A stretch of 41,542 bases of DNA, taken from contig CAKTCT010000022.1 of assembly GCA_934539585.1 (NCBI GenBank), positions 1 to 41,542 on the forward strand, in the 5' to 3' direction. Made by a program: the position numbers and the translations under genes. Origin of the DNA: an uncultured Oscillospiraceae bacterium (GTDB taxonomy: Bacteria > Bacillota > Clostridia > Oscillospirales > Ruminococcaceae). The notes beneath the pieces were generated by a model, which had not been told where the DNA came from, searched no databases, and worked only from the letters and a program-made list of their open reading frames with translations. Every line of letters starts with the position of its first letter. Position 1 is the first letter of the stretch. Of this stretch, positions 7,508 to 15,325 are shown in pieces.

Positions 7508-8491
7508 ATGATCCGAATCGGAATTGCAGGATATGGGAATTTAGGAAAAGGCGTGGAGGCCGCCATCCGTCAGAACCCGGATATGGAGCTGGCCGCCGTC
7601 CTGACCCGCCGCGGACCCCAGGGTGTCCAGATCCGCACCCCAGACGTACCCGTTTACTCCATGGATCAGGCGGAAAAACTGGTTGACGCCGTCGATGTGA
7701 TGATCCTCTGCGGCGGCAGCGCCACCGACCTGCCGGAGCAGACCCCCAGGCTGGCCGCCCTGTTCAACGTGGTGGACAGCTTTGACACCCACGCCCGCAT
7801 CCCGGAGCACTTCGCCGATGTGGACGCCGCCGCCAGGGCCGCCGGAAAAACGGCGGTCATCTCCGCCGGCTGGGACCCCGGCCTGTTTTCCCTGAACCGG
7901 GTCTACGCCGGGGCCATTCTCCCTGAGGGAAAGACCTACACCTTCTGGGGCAAGGGCGTCAGCCAGGGCCATTCCGACGCCATCCGGCGGATCGCCGGGG
8001 TGAAGGACGCCCGGCAGTACACCATCCCCGTGGAAAGCGCCCTGGAGGCCGTGCGCTCCGGCGCCAACCCCGACCTGACCACCCGGCAGAAGCACACCCG
8101 GGAATGCTTCGTGGTGGCGGAAGAAGGGGCGGACCTGGCCCGGATCGAGAACGAGATCAAGACCATGCCCAACTACTTCGACGAGTACGACACCACGGTG
8201 CATTTCATCTCCGAGGAGGAGCTGCTCCGGGACCACAAGGGGATTCCCCACGGCGGATTTGTCATCTCCACCGGGAAAACCGGCTGGGATAAGGAAAACA
8301 CCCACGTGGTGGAGTACCGCCTGAAGCTGGACTCCAACCCGGAGTTCACCTCCTCGGTGCTGGTCGCCTGCGCCCGGGCGGCTTTCCGGATGAACCGGGA
8401 GGGCCTTACCGGCTGCAAGACCATTCTGGACATTCCTCCCGCCTATCTTTCCGCCAAGAGTGGGGAGGAGCTCCGCCGGACCCTTCTGTGA
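7508..8491 (+). CDS. ddh: meso-diaminopimelate D-dehydrogenase
   Basis: A 327-residue cytoplasmic NADPH-dependent enzyme that makes meso-diaminopimelate from tetrahydrodipicolinate and ammonia in one step, feeding lysine and peptidoglycan synthesis. The Rossmann motif GIAGYGNLGKG is at residues 5-15. SAGWDPGLFSLNR, FWGKGVSQGHSDAIRRI and the TTRQKHTRECFVV segment are characteristic of this family and form the substrate and dimer regions; length matches the usual 320-330. First gene of a run with a LURP-one-like gene (21 nt gap) and a MATE pump. It lies back to back with dacF, also a peptidoglycan gene. Confidence 0.95.
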   Translation: MIRIGIAGYGNLGKGVEAAIRQNPDMELAAVLTRRGPQGVQIRTPDVPVYSMDQAEKLVDAVDVMILCGGSATDLPEQTPRLAALFNVVDSFDTHARIPEHFADVDAAARAAGKTAVISAGWDPGLFSLNRVYAGAILPEGKTYTFWGKGVSQGHSDAIRRIAGVKDARQYTIPVESALEAVRSGANPDLTTRQKHTRECFVVAEEGADLARIENEIKTMPNYFDEYDTTVHFISEEELLRDHKGIPHGGFVISTGKTGWDKENTHVVEYRLKLDSNPEFTSSVLVACARAAFRMNREGLTGCKTILDIPPAYLSAKSGEELRRTLL

Positions 8492-8512
8492 TCCGGAGAA
8501 AGGACGGAATCC

Positions 8513-8983
8513 ATGAAGCTCCTGTTCAAGCAGCGGCTGTTTTCCTGGTTTGACAGCTACGACATCTACGACGAGGCGGGGAACACCGTCTATACGGTTC
8601 AGGGCCGCCTGGCCTGGGGGCATAAGCTGGAGATTTCCGACGCCGCCGGGCGCTATCTGGGCATGGTCAAGGAGGAGGTCCTGACCTTTCTCCCCCGGTT
8701 TGACCTGTATGTGGGGGAAAACTGCATCGGCCAGATCAAGAAGGAGTTCACCTTCTTCAAGCCGGCCTTCCGCCTGGACTGCAACGGCTGGGAGGTCCAG
8801 GGGAACTTCTGGGAGTGGGACTATCAGGTCCTGGACGGCTCCCGGGAGGTCATGACCGTCAGCAAGGAGCTGTTCCACTGGACGGACACCTATGTCCTGG
8901 ACATCGCGGACCCGGCGGACGCACTGGTCTGCCTGATGATCGTCCTGGCCATCGACGCAGAAAAATGCTCCCGGAACGGTTGA
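8513..8983 (+). CDS. LURP-one-related / tubby-like family protein (YxjI type)
   Basis: A 156-residue soluble protein that opens MKLLFKQRLFSWFDSYDIYDEAGNTVY, with repeating short beta strands around aromatic-charged turns (GRLAWGHKLEI, GNFWEWDYQVLDG) and a C-terminal hydrophobic helix (ALVCLMIVLAID). This is the layout of the LURP-one-related 12-stranded barrel family such as YxjI, whose molecular function is unknown; a membrane-associated scaffold has been suggested for tubby-like folds. AAAGGA precedes the ATG. Gene order with ddh and a MATE pump gives no clear functional link. Confidence 0.8.
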   Translation: MKLLFKQRLFSWFDSYDIYDEAGNTVYTVQGRLAWGHKLEISDAAGRYLGMVKEEVLTFLPRFDLYVGENCIGQIKKEFTFFKPAFRLDCNGWEVQGNFWEWDYQVLDGSREVMTVSKELFHWTDTYVLDIADPADALVCLMIVLAIDAEKCSRNG

Positions 8984-9014
8984 TCCGGGAATCCAGAAAG
9001 GACCGTGATGCCTT

Positions 9015-10373
9015 TTGGTCAAAGACCTGACGACGGGGAACCCGTTGAAGCTCATCCTCTATTTCTCCCTTCCCATGGTGGTGGGAAACCTTTTCCAGCA
9101 GTTTTACAACATGGCCGACAGCATCGTGGTGGGCCAGCTTCTGGGGGTCAACGCCCTGGCGGCGGTAGGCTCTACCGGGTCGATAGACTTCCTGGTTCTG
9201 GGCTTTGCCATGGGGGCCTGCACCGGCATATGCATCCCCGTCGCTCAGGCATTTGGGGCCGGGGATTATAAGACCATGCGGCGGTACGTGACCAATGCCG
9301 TGTATATCGCCGCCGGGATCGCCTTTCTCATCACCCTGGGGACCATGCTGCTGACCCGGCAGATTCTTACCCTGATGAACACCCCGGCGGACATTTTCGA
9401 GGACGCTTACGCCTATATCATCGTGGTTTTCGCGGGGACCGGGGCGCTGATTTTCTATAACCTCCTGTCCGGCATCCTCCGGGCTCTGGGGGACAGCAAA
9501 ACGCCCCTTTACTTCCTGATCATCGCTTCGGTGCTGAACATCATCCTGGACGTGATCTTCGTGGTGCCTCTCCGGATGGGCACGGCGGGAGCCGCCTATG
9601 CCACGGTCATCGGACAGGCGGTGTCGGCGCTGCTGTGTCTGCCCTATATCCGGAAGCGATTCCCCATTCTCCGGATGGAAAAAGGGGACTGGCGGCCCGA
9701 CGGCAGGCTGATCCGCCGGATGCTGGGCATGGGCGTGCCTATGGGACTGCAATTTTCCATTACGGCCATCGGCTCCATTATTCTGCAGACCGCCGTCAAC
9801 GGCCTTGGCTCCGGAGCCGTGGCGTCGGTGACGGCGGGCAATAAGGTCAGCGCCCTTGTCACCCAGCCCATGGAGGTCATCGGCCTGACCATGGCCACCT
9901 ACTGCGGCCAGAACCTGGGGGCCGGGAAAATCCGGCGCATCCATAAGGGCGTCCGCACGGCTACCATCCTGGGGATGAGCTGCGCCGTCGGGGCGTTCCT
10001 CATTGCCGCGCTGGGAGGCGGGGCCATTTCCCGGCTGTTTATCACCGGCGAGAACGTGGACGGTATTCTGGACCAGGCCCAGCATTTCCTGCGGGTCCTG
10101 GGGGCGTTTTACCCTATGCTGACCATTGTGCTGGTCTATCGGAACACCCTCCAGGGCCTGGGCAGCAGTATCCCCGCCATGATGGCCGGGCTCTGCGAGC
10201 TGATAGGCCGGAGCCTGGTGGCCTTCTGCCTGGTGGGGCGGTTCGGGTTCAACGCCGTCTGCTTTGCCAGCCCGGCGGCCTGGGTGATCGCGGATGTGCT
10301 GCTGATCGCGGTGTATTTTGCCGTCATGCATCGGCTGGATTATCAGTATCCGCCACGTTCAGGGGACGAGTAA
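9015..10373 (+). CDS. MATE family efflux transporter
   Basis: A 452-residue protein with about 12 membrane helices in two homologous halves. LTTGNPLKLILYFSLPM, the FQQFYNMADSIVVGQLLG segment near 28-46 and matching second-half segments mark the multidrug and toxin extrusion family (NorM/DinF-like), which exports cationic compounds using Na+ or H+ gradients. The start is odd: an in-frame TGA at 9006-9008 forces a TTG start at 9015, yet the Shine-Dalgarno AAAGGA (8997-9002) is spaced for the out-of-frame ATG at 9008. Removing one T of the TTTT at 9013-9016 would join that ATG to the frame. Confidence 0.9.
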   Translation: MVKDLTTGNPLKLILYFSLPMVVGNLFQQFYNMADSIVVGQLLGVNALAAVGSTGSIDFLVLGFAMGACTGICIPVAQAFGAGDYKTMRRYVTNAVYIAAGIAFLITLGTMLLTRQILTLMNTPADIFEDAYAYIIVVFAGTGALIFYNLLSGILRALGDSKTPLYFLIIASVLNIILDVIFVVPLRMGTAGAAYATVIGQAVSALLCLPYIRKRFPILRMEKGDWRPDGRLIRRMLGMGVPMGLQFSITAIGSIILQTAVNGLGSGAVASVTAGNKVSALVTQPMEVIGLTMATYCGQNLGAGKIRRIHKGVRTATILGMSCAVGAFLIAALGGGAISRLFITGENVDGILDQAQHFLRVLGAFYPMLTIVLVYRNTLQGLGSSIPAMMAGLCELIGRSLVAFCLVGRFGFNAVCFASPAAWVIADVLLIAVYFAVMHRLDYQYPPRSGDE

Positions 10374-10384
10374 ACGCGCCGATA

Positions 10385-10625
10385 AAGTAGTAGGTCCCCG
10401 AGAAACCCAAAACAAGTTTTGGGTCCAGCCTTTTTTCAAAAGGCTGGCAGGGTGGAGGGGCGGAGCCCTCCTCGCCCTCCGCAGAGGGCGAAATCCAACC
10501 CCGTTGCGCCTCGGGCGCAACCCAAAACAGAAAAAAGGCGGCCCGCAGGCCGCCCGCGGATGTCCCCGCGGCCGCAATTTCAAAGAAATTGCGGCATGAC
10601 ACACCATCGAAAACCCAAAGCTTAA
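10385..10625 (+). repeat. Family I hairpin-chain element, copy B (second tail type)
   Basis: Fills the 311-nt gap between the MATE gene and nat. Hairpins in order: 10425-10447 (CCAGCCTTTT stem), 10454-10471 (GGAGGG/CCCTCC), 10473-10490 (CGCCCTC/GAGGGCG), 10503-10521 (GTTGCGCC/GGCGCAAC), 10537-10554 (GGCGGCC/GGCCGCC) and 10571-10595 (GCCGCAATTTC/GAAATTGCGGC). The first three match copies A, C and D; the last three match only copy E. No gene is supported. Confidence 0.85.
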
Positions 10626-10684
10626 ACCGCGCCAGCGCCCCAAAGCGTCAACCATCTCAAATCGCGATAAAGGAGGAATCCCCC

Positions 10685-11467
10685 ATGTCCTACTCCCCGG
10701 AGCAAATCTCCCGCTACCTCGCCCGTATCGGCGTGACCGGCGGCCTCCCCAAAACGCAGGAGGCCCTTTCCAGAATCGTCTCCGCCCACTACCGGACGGT
10801 GCCCTATGAAAACCTGGATATCCTCCGGGGCCGCCCGCTGGGCCTGGACCCGGACGCCCTCTACCGGAAAATCGTGGAGAACCGCCGGGGCGGCTTCTGC
10901 TTTGAGCTCAACGCCGCTTTGGGGAACCTCCTGGAAGGGCTGGGCTTTTCCGTGACCCGCCTGGCGGCCCGGTTCCTTCGGGGGGAGCCGGAGGGCGCCG
11001 TGCCTATGCGGCGGCACCAGGTCCTGCTGGCCCACCTGCCGGAGGGGGACTTCCTCTGCGACGCCGGGATCATGCGGGAGGCGCCCCGGATGGCGCTGCC
11101 TTTGGTTTACGGGCAGACGTTTTCCGATGGAATGGGGGAGTACCGCCTGGAGCGGGATTCCTTCTACGGCACGGTTCTCCTCCAGCGACTCCGGGAGCCG
11201 GAGTTCGTCCCCTTCTTCGGCTTCACCATGGAGCCCCAGACCCCCGGCGACTACGTGATGCCCTGCTTTTTCTGTGAGAAGCACCCGGATTCCCCCTTTG
11301 TCCGGGGCCGGATGGTGGGAATCTACACCGAAACCGGCAGCTGGAATCTGGTGGGGAACTCCCTCCGGCGGCTGGAAAACGGCGTCGTCGCGGAGCGCCG
11401 GGAATTGCCGGAGGAGGAAATCCCCGGGATTCTGGAGCGCATCTTCGGGATTCCCCGGAATCAATGA
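10685..11467 (+). CDS. nat: Arylamine N-acetyltransferase family protein
   Basis: A 260-residue cytoplasmic enzyme starting MSYSPEQISRYLARIG; GGAGGA lies 8 nt before the ATG. The Cys-His-Asp triad of the family is visible: Cys72 in RRGGFCFELN, His111 in RRHQVLLAH and Asp126 in LCDAGI. NATs transfer acetyl from acetyl-CoA to arylamines, hydrazines or unknown natural substrates by a ping-pong mechanism. It is followed after 17 nt by nadE and probably shares a transcript. The physiological substrate is not deducible. Confidence 0.92.
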   Translation: MSYSPEQISRYLARIGVTGGLPKTQEALSRIVSAHYRTVPYENLDILRGRPLGLDPDALYRKIVENRRGGFCFELNAALGNLLEGLGFSVTRLAARFLRGEPEGAVPMRRHQVLLAHLPEGDFLCDAGIMREAPRMALPLVYGQTFSDGMGEYRLERDSFYGTVLLQRLREPEFVPFFGFTMEPQTPGDYVMPCFFCEKHPDSPFVRGRMVGIYTETGSWNLVGNSLRRLENGVVAERRELPEEEIPGILERIFGIPRNQ

Positions 11468-11484
11468 GAAAAGGAGCGTTTTTC

Positions 11485-13404
11485 ATGAAAAATGCGTCGG
11501 ATATGGGATTTGTCAAGGTGGCCGCCCTCTCCCCGGCGGTGACGGTGGCCAATCCGGAGAAAAATGCGGAAACGGCCCTCTCCGCCATCCGGGAGGCCGC
11601 CGCCCTGGGGGCCCAGGTCATGGTCCTGCCGGAGCTGCACCTTTCCGGGTACACCTGCGCCGACCTGTTCCAGCAGGACCGGCTCATCGCCCGCTGCGAG
11701 GAGGCGATGGGGAAGATTCTCCGGGAAACCGCGGAAATCCCGGCACTTATCGCCATTGGACTGCCGGTCCGGGCTTTTGACGCGCTGTATAACTGCGCGG
11801 CAGTTTTACAGTCCGGAAAGATTCTGGGGGTCGTTCCCAAGCGGTATCTGCCCAACTACCAGGAATTTTACGAAAAACGCTGGTTCGCTTCCGGGAACCA
11901 CATCCCCGGCCGGGACGTGACCCTCTGCGGGGAGCCGGTCTCCTTCGGGGCCCAGCTTTTCCGCCTGGGGAGCCTGACGGTGGGGGTGGAGCTCTGCGAG
12001 GACCTGTGGGTCCCCATTCCCCCCAGCTCCCAGATGGCCCTGGCCGGGGCCAATCTCATCCTGAACCTCTCGGCCAGCAACGAGCTGGTGGCCAAAAACG
12101 CCTACCGCCGGGACCTTATCGCCAACCAGAGCGGCCGGTGCATCTGCGCCTACACCTACGCCTCGGCGGGAGTCGGGGAGTCCACCACCGACCTGGTCTT
12201 TTCCGGGGCCTGCACCGTGGCTGAAAACGGCTCCATCCTGGCGGAAAGCGGTCGCTTTTCCCGGACGGGGAGCAGCGCCATGGCCTGCATCGACGTCTCC
12301 CGGCTGGCCGCCGAGCGCCGGAAAAACGGCAGCTTCCACGACAACGCTCAGGAGTTCTTCTCCGGGCTCCCCGTGACCTCCGGCGTTCTGCCCCCCCTGG
12401 ACCCGGCCCGGATGGACCGCCCCTACGATCCCACCCCCTTCATCCCCCGGGACCAGCGGACCCGGGAGGAGCGCTGCCGGGAGGTTTTCGCCATCCAGGC
12501 GGCGGGACTGGTCAAGCGGCTGGCCCATACCGGCCTGAAGCGGGCGGTCATCGGCATTTCCGGGGGACTGGATTCCACCCTGGCCCTGCTGGTGGCCTCC
12601 GAGGCCATGAAGCTCCTGGAGCTCCCCGCCCGGAACATCCTCTGCATCACCATGCCCGGCTTCGGCACCACCGACCGGACCTATCAGAACGCCCTGGAGC
12701 TGGTGGCTTCCCTGGGGGCGGAGCTCCGGGAGATCGACATCCGCCCGGCCTGCATCCAGCACATGAAGGACATCGGCCACGACGCGGCTGTCCACGACAT
12801 CACCTATGAAAACACCCAGGCCCGGGAGCGGACCCAGATTCTCATGGACCTGGCCAACAAGGAGGCGGGGATTCTGGTGGGCACCGGGGACCTCTCCGAG
12901 CTGGCCATGGGCTGGTGTACCTACAACGGCGACCACATGAGCATGTACGGCGTCAACGCCTCGGTGCCCAAGACCCTGGTGCGGTACCTGGTGGACTATG
13001 TGGCCTCCCGGTCCAACCAGCGGACGGCGGCGGTGCTCCGGGAGGTCCTGGACACCCCGGTGAGCCCCGAGCTGCTCCCTCCCGACGAAAACGGCCAGAT
13101 CGCCCAGAAGACCGAGGAGAACATCGGGCCCTACGAGCTCCACGACTTCTTCCTCTACCACTTCCTCCGCTTCGGCTGCGACCGGGACAAGCTGGCCTTC
13201 CTGGCGGGACGGGCCTTTGAGGACCGCTATGCTCCCGCGCAGATCGACAAGTGGCTGGACCTGTTCCTCCGGCGGTTCTTTGCCAGCCAGTTCAAGCGGT
13301 CCTGCCTCCCCGACGGCCCCAAGGTGGGCTCGGTGAGCCTGTCGCCCCGGGGGGACTGGCGGATGCCATCCGACGCGGACCGGGCGGTTTTCCTGGAAAT
13401 CTGA
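11485..13404 (+). CDS. nadE: Glutamine-dependent NAD+ synthetase
   Basis: A 639-residue fusion enzyme. The N-terminal nitrilase-type amidase (about 1-290) carries Glu50, Lys119 and Cys171 (VELCEDLW), which release ammonia from glutamine. The C-terminal synthetase has the SGGLDS pyrophosphatase loop at 359-364 and converts nicotinic acid adenine dinucleotide to NAD+ with ATP. Length matches the long glutamine-dependent form. The ATG at 11485 has AAAGGAG 8 nt upstream; an earlier in-frame ATG at 11464 overlaps the nat stop and has no good site. Confidence 0.95.
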   Translation: MKNASDMGFVKVAALSPAVTVANPEKNAETALSAIREAAALGAQVMVLPELHLSGYTCADLFQQDRLIARCEEAMGKILRETAEIPALIAIGLPVRAFDALYNCAAVLQSGKILGVVPKRYLPNYQEFYEKRWFASGNHIPGRDVTLCGEPVSFGAQLFRLGSLTVGVELCEDLWVPIPPSSQMALAGANLILNLSASNELVAKNAYRRDLIANQSGRCICAYTYASAGVGESTTDLVFSGACTVAENGSILAESGRFSRTGSSAMACIDVSRLAAERRKNGSFHDNAQEFFSGLPVTSGVLPPLDPARMDRPYDPTPFIPRDQRTREERCREVFAIQAAGLVKRLAHTGLKRAVIGISGGLDSTLALLVASEAMKLLELPARNILCITMPGFGTTDRTYQNALELVASLGAELREIDIRPACIQHMKDIGHDAAVHDITYENTQARERTQILMDLANKEAGILVGTGDLSELAMGWCTYNGDHMSMYGVNASVPKTLVRYLVDYVASRSNQRTAAVLREVLDTPVSPELLPPDENGQIAQKTEENIGPYELHDFFLYHFLRFGCDRDKLAFLAGRAFEDRYAPAQIDKWLDLFLRRFFASQFKRSCLPDGPKVGSVSLSPRGDWRMPSDADRAVFLEI

Positions 13405-13484
13405 CGGAAAACCCCGGGAAATTCTGTGAAAACCGGGCAAAACGTTGATTTTTGCCAAATTGTAAAGAATCCGGCACAAAACGG

Positions 13485-13513
13485 TTGCTTTTTTGTGTCG
13501 GATTTGTTATAAT
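13485..13513 (+). promoter_or_regulatory. Promoter for uraA
   Basis: TTGCTT (13485-13490), 17-nt spacer, TATAAT (13508-13513), with an extended TGT before the -10. Transcription would begin near 13520, leaving a leader of about 100 nt. Confidence 0.8.
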
Positions 13514-13538
13514 ACCAACTGATAAAATACCGGAAATG

Positions 13539-13582
13539 TGGGCATATGCGTTTTGGACTCCAATCGCCGTGCCCATTTTTTT
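13539..13582 (+). promoter_or_regulatory. Attenuator-like terminator hairpin in the uraA leader
   Basis: TGGGCA (13539-13544) pairs with TGCCCA (13570-13575), with inner GCG/CGC and TTGG/CCAA pairs, followed directly by seven T (13576-13582). It lies between the promoter and the uraA start at 13622, so transcription may stop early and be released by a regulator. No purine-riboswitch core or standard PyrR-binding loop was recognised. Confidence 0.6.
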
Positions 13583-13621
13583 GGAAAAATTTCAGCTGGA
13601 GCGACGAGAAGGAGGATCTCT

Positions 13622-15031
13622 ATGCAGAAAGAAAAGAAATCCGTCAAGGAACTGATTCCACCTGAGGGAATCACTGATGCCCGGAAGCTGGGTATCCCCA
13701 GAATGTTACTTCTGGGATTGCAGCACATGTTCGCCATGTTCGGCGCCACCGTGCTGGTGCCCCTGATCCTGCTCAACCAGTACGGTCTGCCCATGAGCAT
13801 CCAGACCACCCTTTTCTGCGCGGGGATCGGAACGCTGCTGTTCCACCTGCTGACCAAGTTCAAGGTTCCGGCCTTCTTAGGCTCCAGCTTCGCCTTCCTG
13901 GGCGGCTTCTCCGCCGTGTCCCAGCTGAGCGAGGGTAAATTCGCCAACATGCCCGCCGATGAAAAGCTGGCTTACGCCCTGGGCGGCGTAGTCGTGGCGG
14001 GTCTTCTGTACCTGGCCTTCGCCCTGATCATCAAGCTGGTGGGCGTGAAGCGGGTCATGCGGTTCCTGCCCCCCGTTGTTACCGGTCCCATTATCATCTC
14101 TATCGGTCTGATTCTGGCAAGCAGCGCCGTGGGCAACGCTTCCGGCTGCTGGTGGCTGGCGGGTCTGTCCCTGCTGGTCATTATCGGCTGCAACATCTGG
14201 GGCAAGGGCATGATCAAGATCATCCCCATCCTCATGGGCGTGGTCGTTCCCTATGCCCTGGTGCTGATCCTCTCCCTCTGCGGCGTGATCTCCCCGGAAA
14301 GCGGCGCGTACGTGGACCTGTCCGCGGTGGCTTCCTCCAACGTCGTGGGCCTTCAGCAGTTCATGCTGCCCAAGTTTGACCTGACCGCCATCCTGGTCAT
14401 GGCCCCCATCGCCATCGCCACCATGATGGAGCACGTCGGCGACATCTCCGCCATCAGCGCTACCACCAAGACCAACTTCATCCGGGACCCCGGCCTCCAC
14501 CGGACCCTTCTGGGCGACGGCCTTGCCACCAGCCTTTCCGCTCTGATCGGCGGCCCCGCCAACACCACCTACGGCGAGAACACCGGCGTTCTGGCCCTGT
14601 CCCGGGTCTACGATCCCCGTGTGGTCCGGATGGCCGCCGGCTTCGCCATCATCCTCTCCTTCAGCCCCATGTTTGAGCAGATCATCCAGTCCATCCCCTC
14701 CGCCATCATCGGCGGCGTGTCCTTCATCCTCTACGGCATGATCTCCGCCATCGGCGTCCGCAACGTGGTGGAAAACCAGGTGGACCTCTCCAAGAGCCGC
14801 AACGTCATCATCGCGGCGGTAATCCTGGTCAGCGCCCTGGGCTTCTCCGACGGCCTGTCCTTCACCATCGGCTCCACCACCGTGACCCTGACCAGCCTGG
14901 CCATTGCCGCCATCCTGGGCATCTTCCTCAACGCGGTGCTCCCCGGCAAGGACTACCAGTTCAACGACGAGGAACCCAACCCCTCCACCCCCAGCAAACC
15001 CCTGACCGTGACCGGCGCAGAAGAAAAGTAA
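13622..15031 (+). CDS. uraA: Uracil/xanthine permease, NCS2 family
   Basis: A 469-residue membrane protein with about 14 helices. GLQHMFAMFGATVLVPLI near residues 33-50 and the QTTLFCAGIGTLLF segment are the start of the UraA/PurA fold; MEHVGDISAIS and GGPANTTYGENTGVLALS carry the two conserved glutamates that bind uracil in UraA. It imports uracil (or possibly xanthine) with protons. AAGGAGG precedes the ATG; an in-frame GTG at 13538 lies inside the leader hairpin and is rejected. Alone between its own promoter and terminator; expression is probably attenuated in the leader. Confidence 0.92.
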   Translation: MQKEKKSVKELIPPEGITDARKLGIPRMLLLGLQHMFAMFGATVLVPLILLNQYGLPMSIQTTLFCAGIGTLLFHLLTKFKVPAFLGSSFAFLGGFSAVSQLSEGKFANMPADEKLAYALGGVVVAGLLYLAFALIIKLVGVKRVMRFLPPVVTGPIIISIGLILASSAVGNASGCWWLAGLSLLVIIGCNIWGKGMIKIIPILMGVVVPYALVLILSLCGVISPESGAYVDLSAVASSNVVGLQQFMLPKFDLTAILVMAPIAIATMMEHVGDISAISATTKTNFIRDPGLHRTLLGDGLATSLSALIGGPANTTYGENTGVLALSRVYDPRVVRMAAGFAIILSFSPMFEQIIQSIPSAIIGGVSFILYGMISAIGVRNVVENQVDLSKSRNVIIAAVILVSALGFSDGLSFTIGSTTVTLTSLAIAAILGIFLNAVLPGKDYQFNDEEPNPSTPSKPLTVTGAEEK

Positions 15032-15039
15032 TCCAGTCT

Positions 15040-15074
15040 GCCGTGCAGAGACTCCCTCTCTGCACGGCATTTTT
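15040..15074 (+). terminator. Intrinsic terminator of uraA
   Basis: GCCGTGCAGAGA (15040-15051) pairs with TCTCTGCACGGC (15057-15068) with a 5-nt loop; ATTTTT follows. It begins 9 nt after the uraA stop. Confidence 0.95.
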
Positions 15075-15154
15075 ATATCCGGAACCGCAATGCGATTGTC
15101 ATGCATATGCATGCCGGAAAATCCCATAAAATGGAAAGAGAACGGAGGGAGATC

Positions 15155-15325
15155 ATGCGCAAATTCAAGATTCCGGCGGTGCCGCCTACGACCAACAAGT
15201 CCATTCGGTTCCCCAACGACGTCATTTCCCAAGTGGAGGAGGCCATCCGGGGCAAGGACTGCACCTTTTCCGCCTTTGTGGTGGAGGCTGTGCGGGTCGC
15301 CCTGGAGAACCTGGCGGAGGAATGA
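15155..15325 (+). CDS. Small ribbon-helix-helix-like protein
   Basis: A 56-residue protein starting MRKFKIPAVPPTTNK after GGAGG. NKSIRFP (a likely beta strand), NDVISQVEEAIR and TFSAFVVEAVRVALENL (two helices) follow the ribbon-helix-helix pattern of small DNA-binding repressors. Its ATGA overlap with comEC couples the two. It might regulate this operon or be an accessory factor. No toxin gene is next to it, so an antitoxin role is not supported. An in-frame ATG at 15101 lacks a ribosome site. Confidence 0.7.
   Translation: MRKFKIPAVPPTTNKSIRFPNDVISQVEEAIRGKDCTFSAFVVEAVRVALENLAEE

Noticed and set aside
15155..15325. Antitoxin of a toxin-antitoxin pair
   Set aside because: Ribbon-helix-helix shape fits, but the neighbouring gene is comEC and no small toxin is present.
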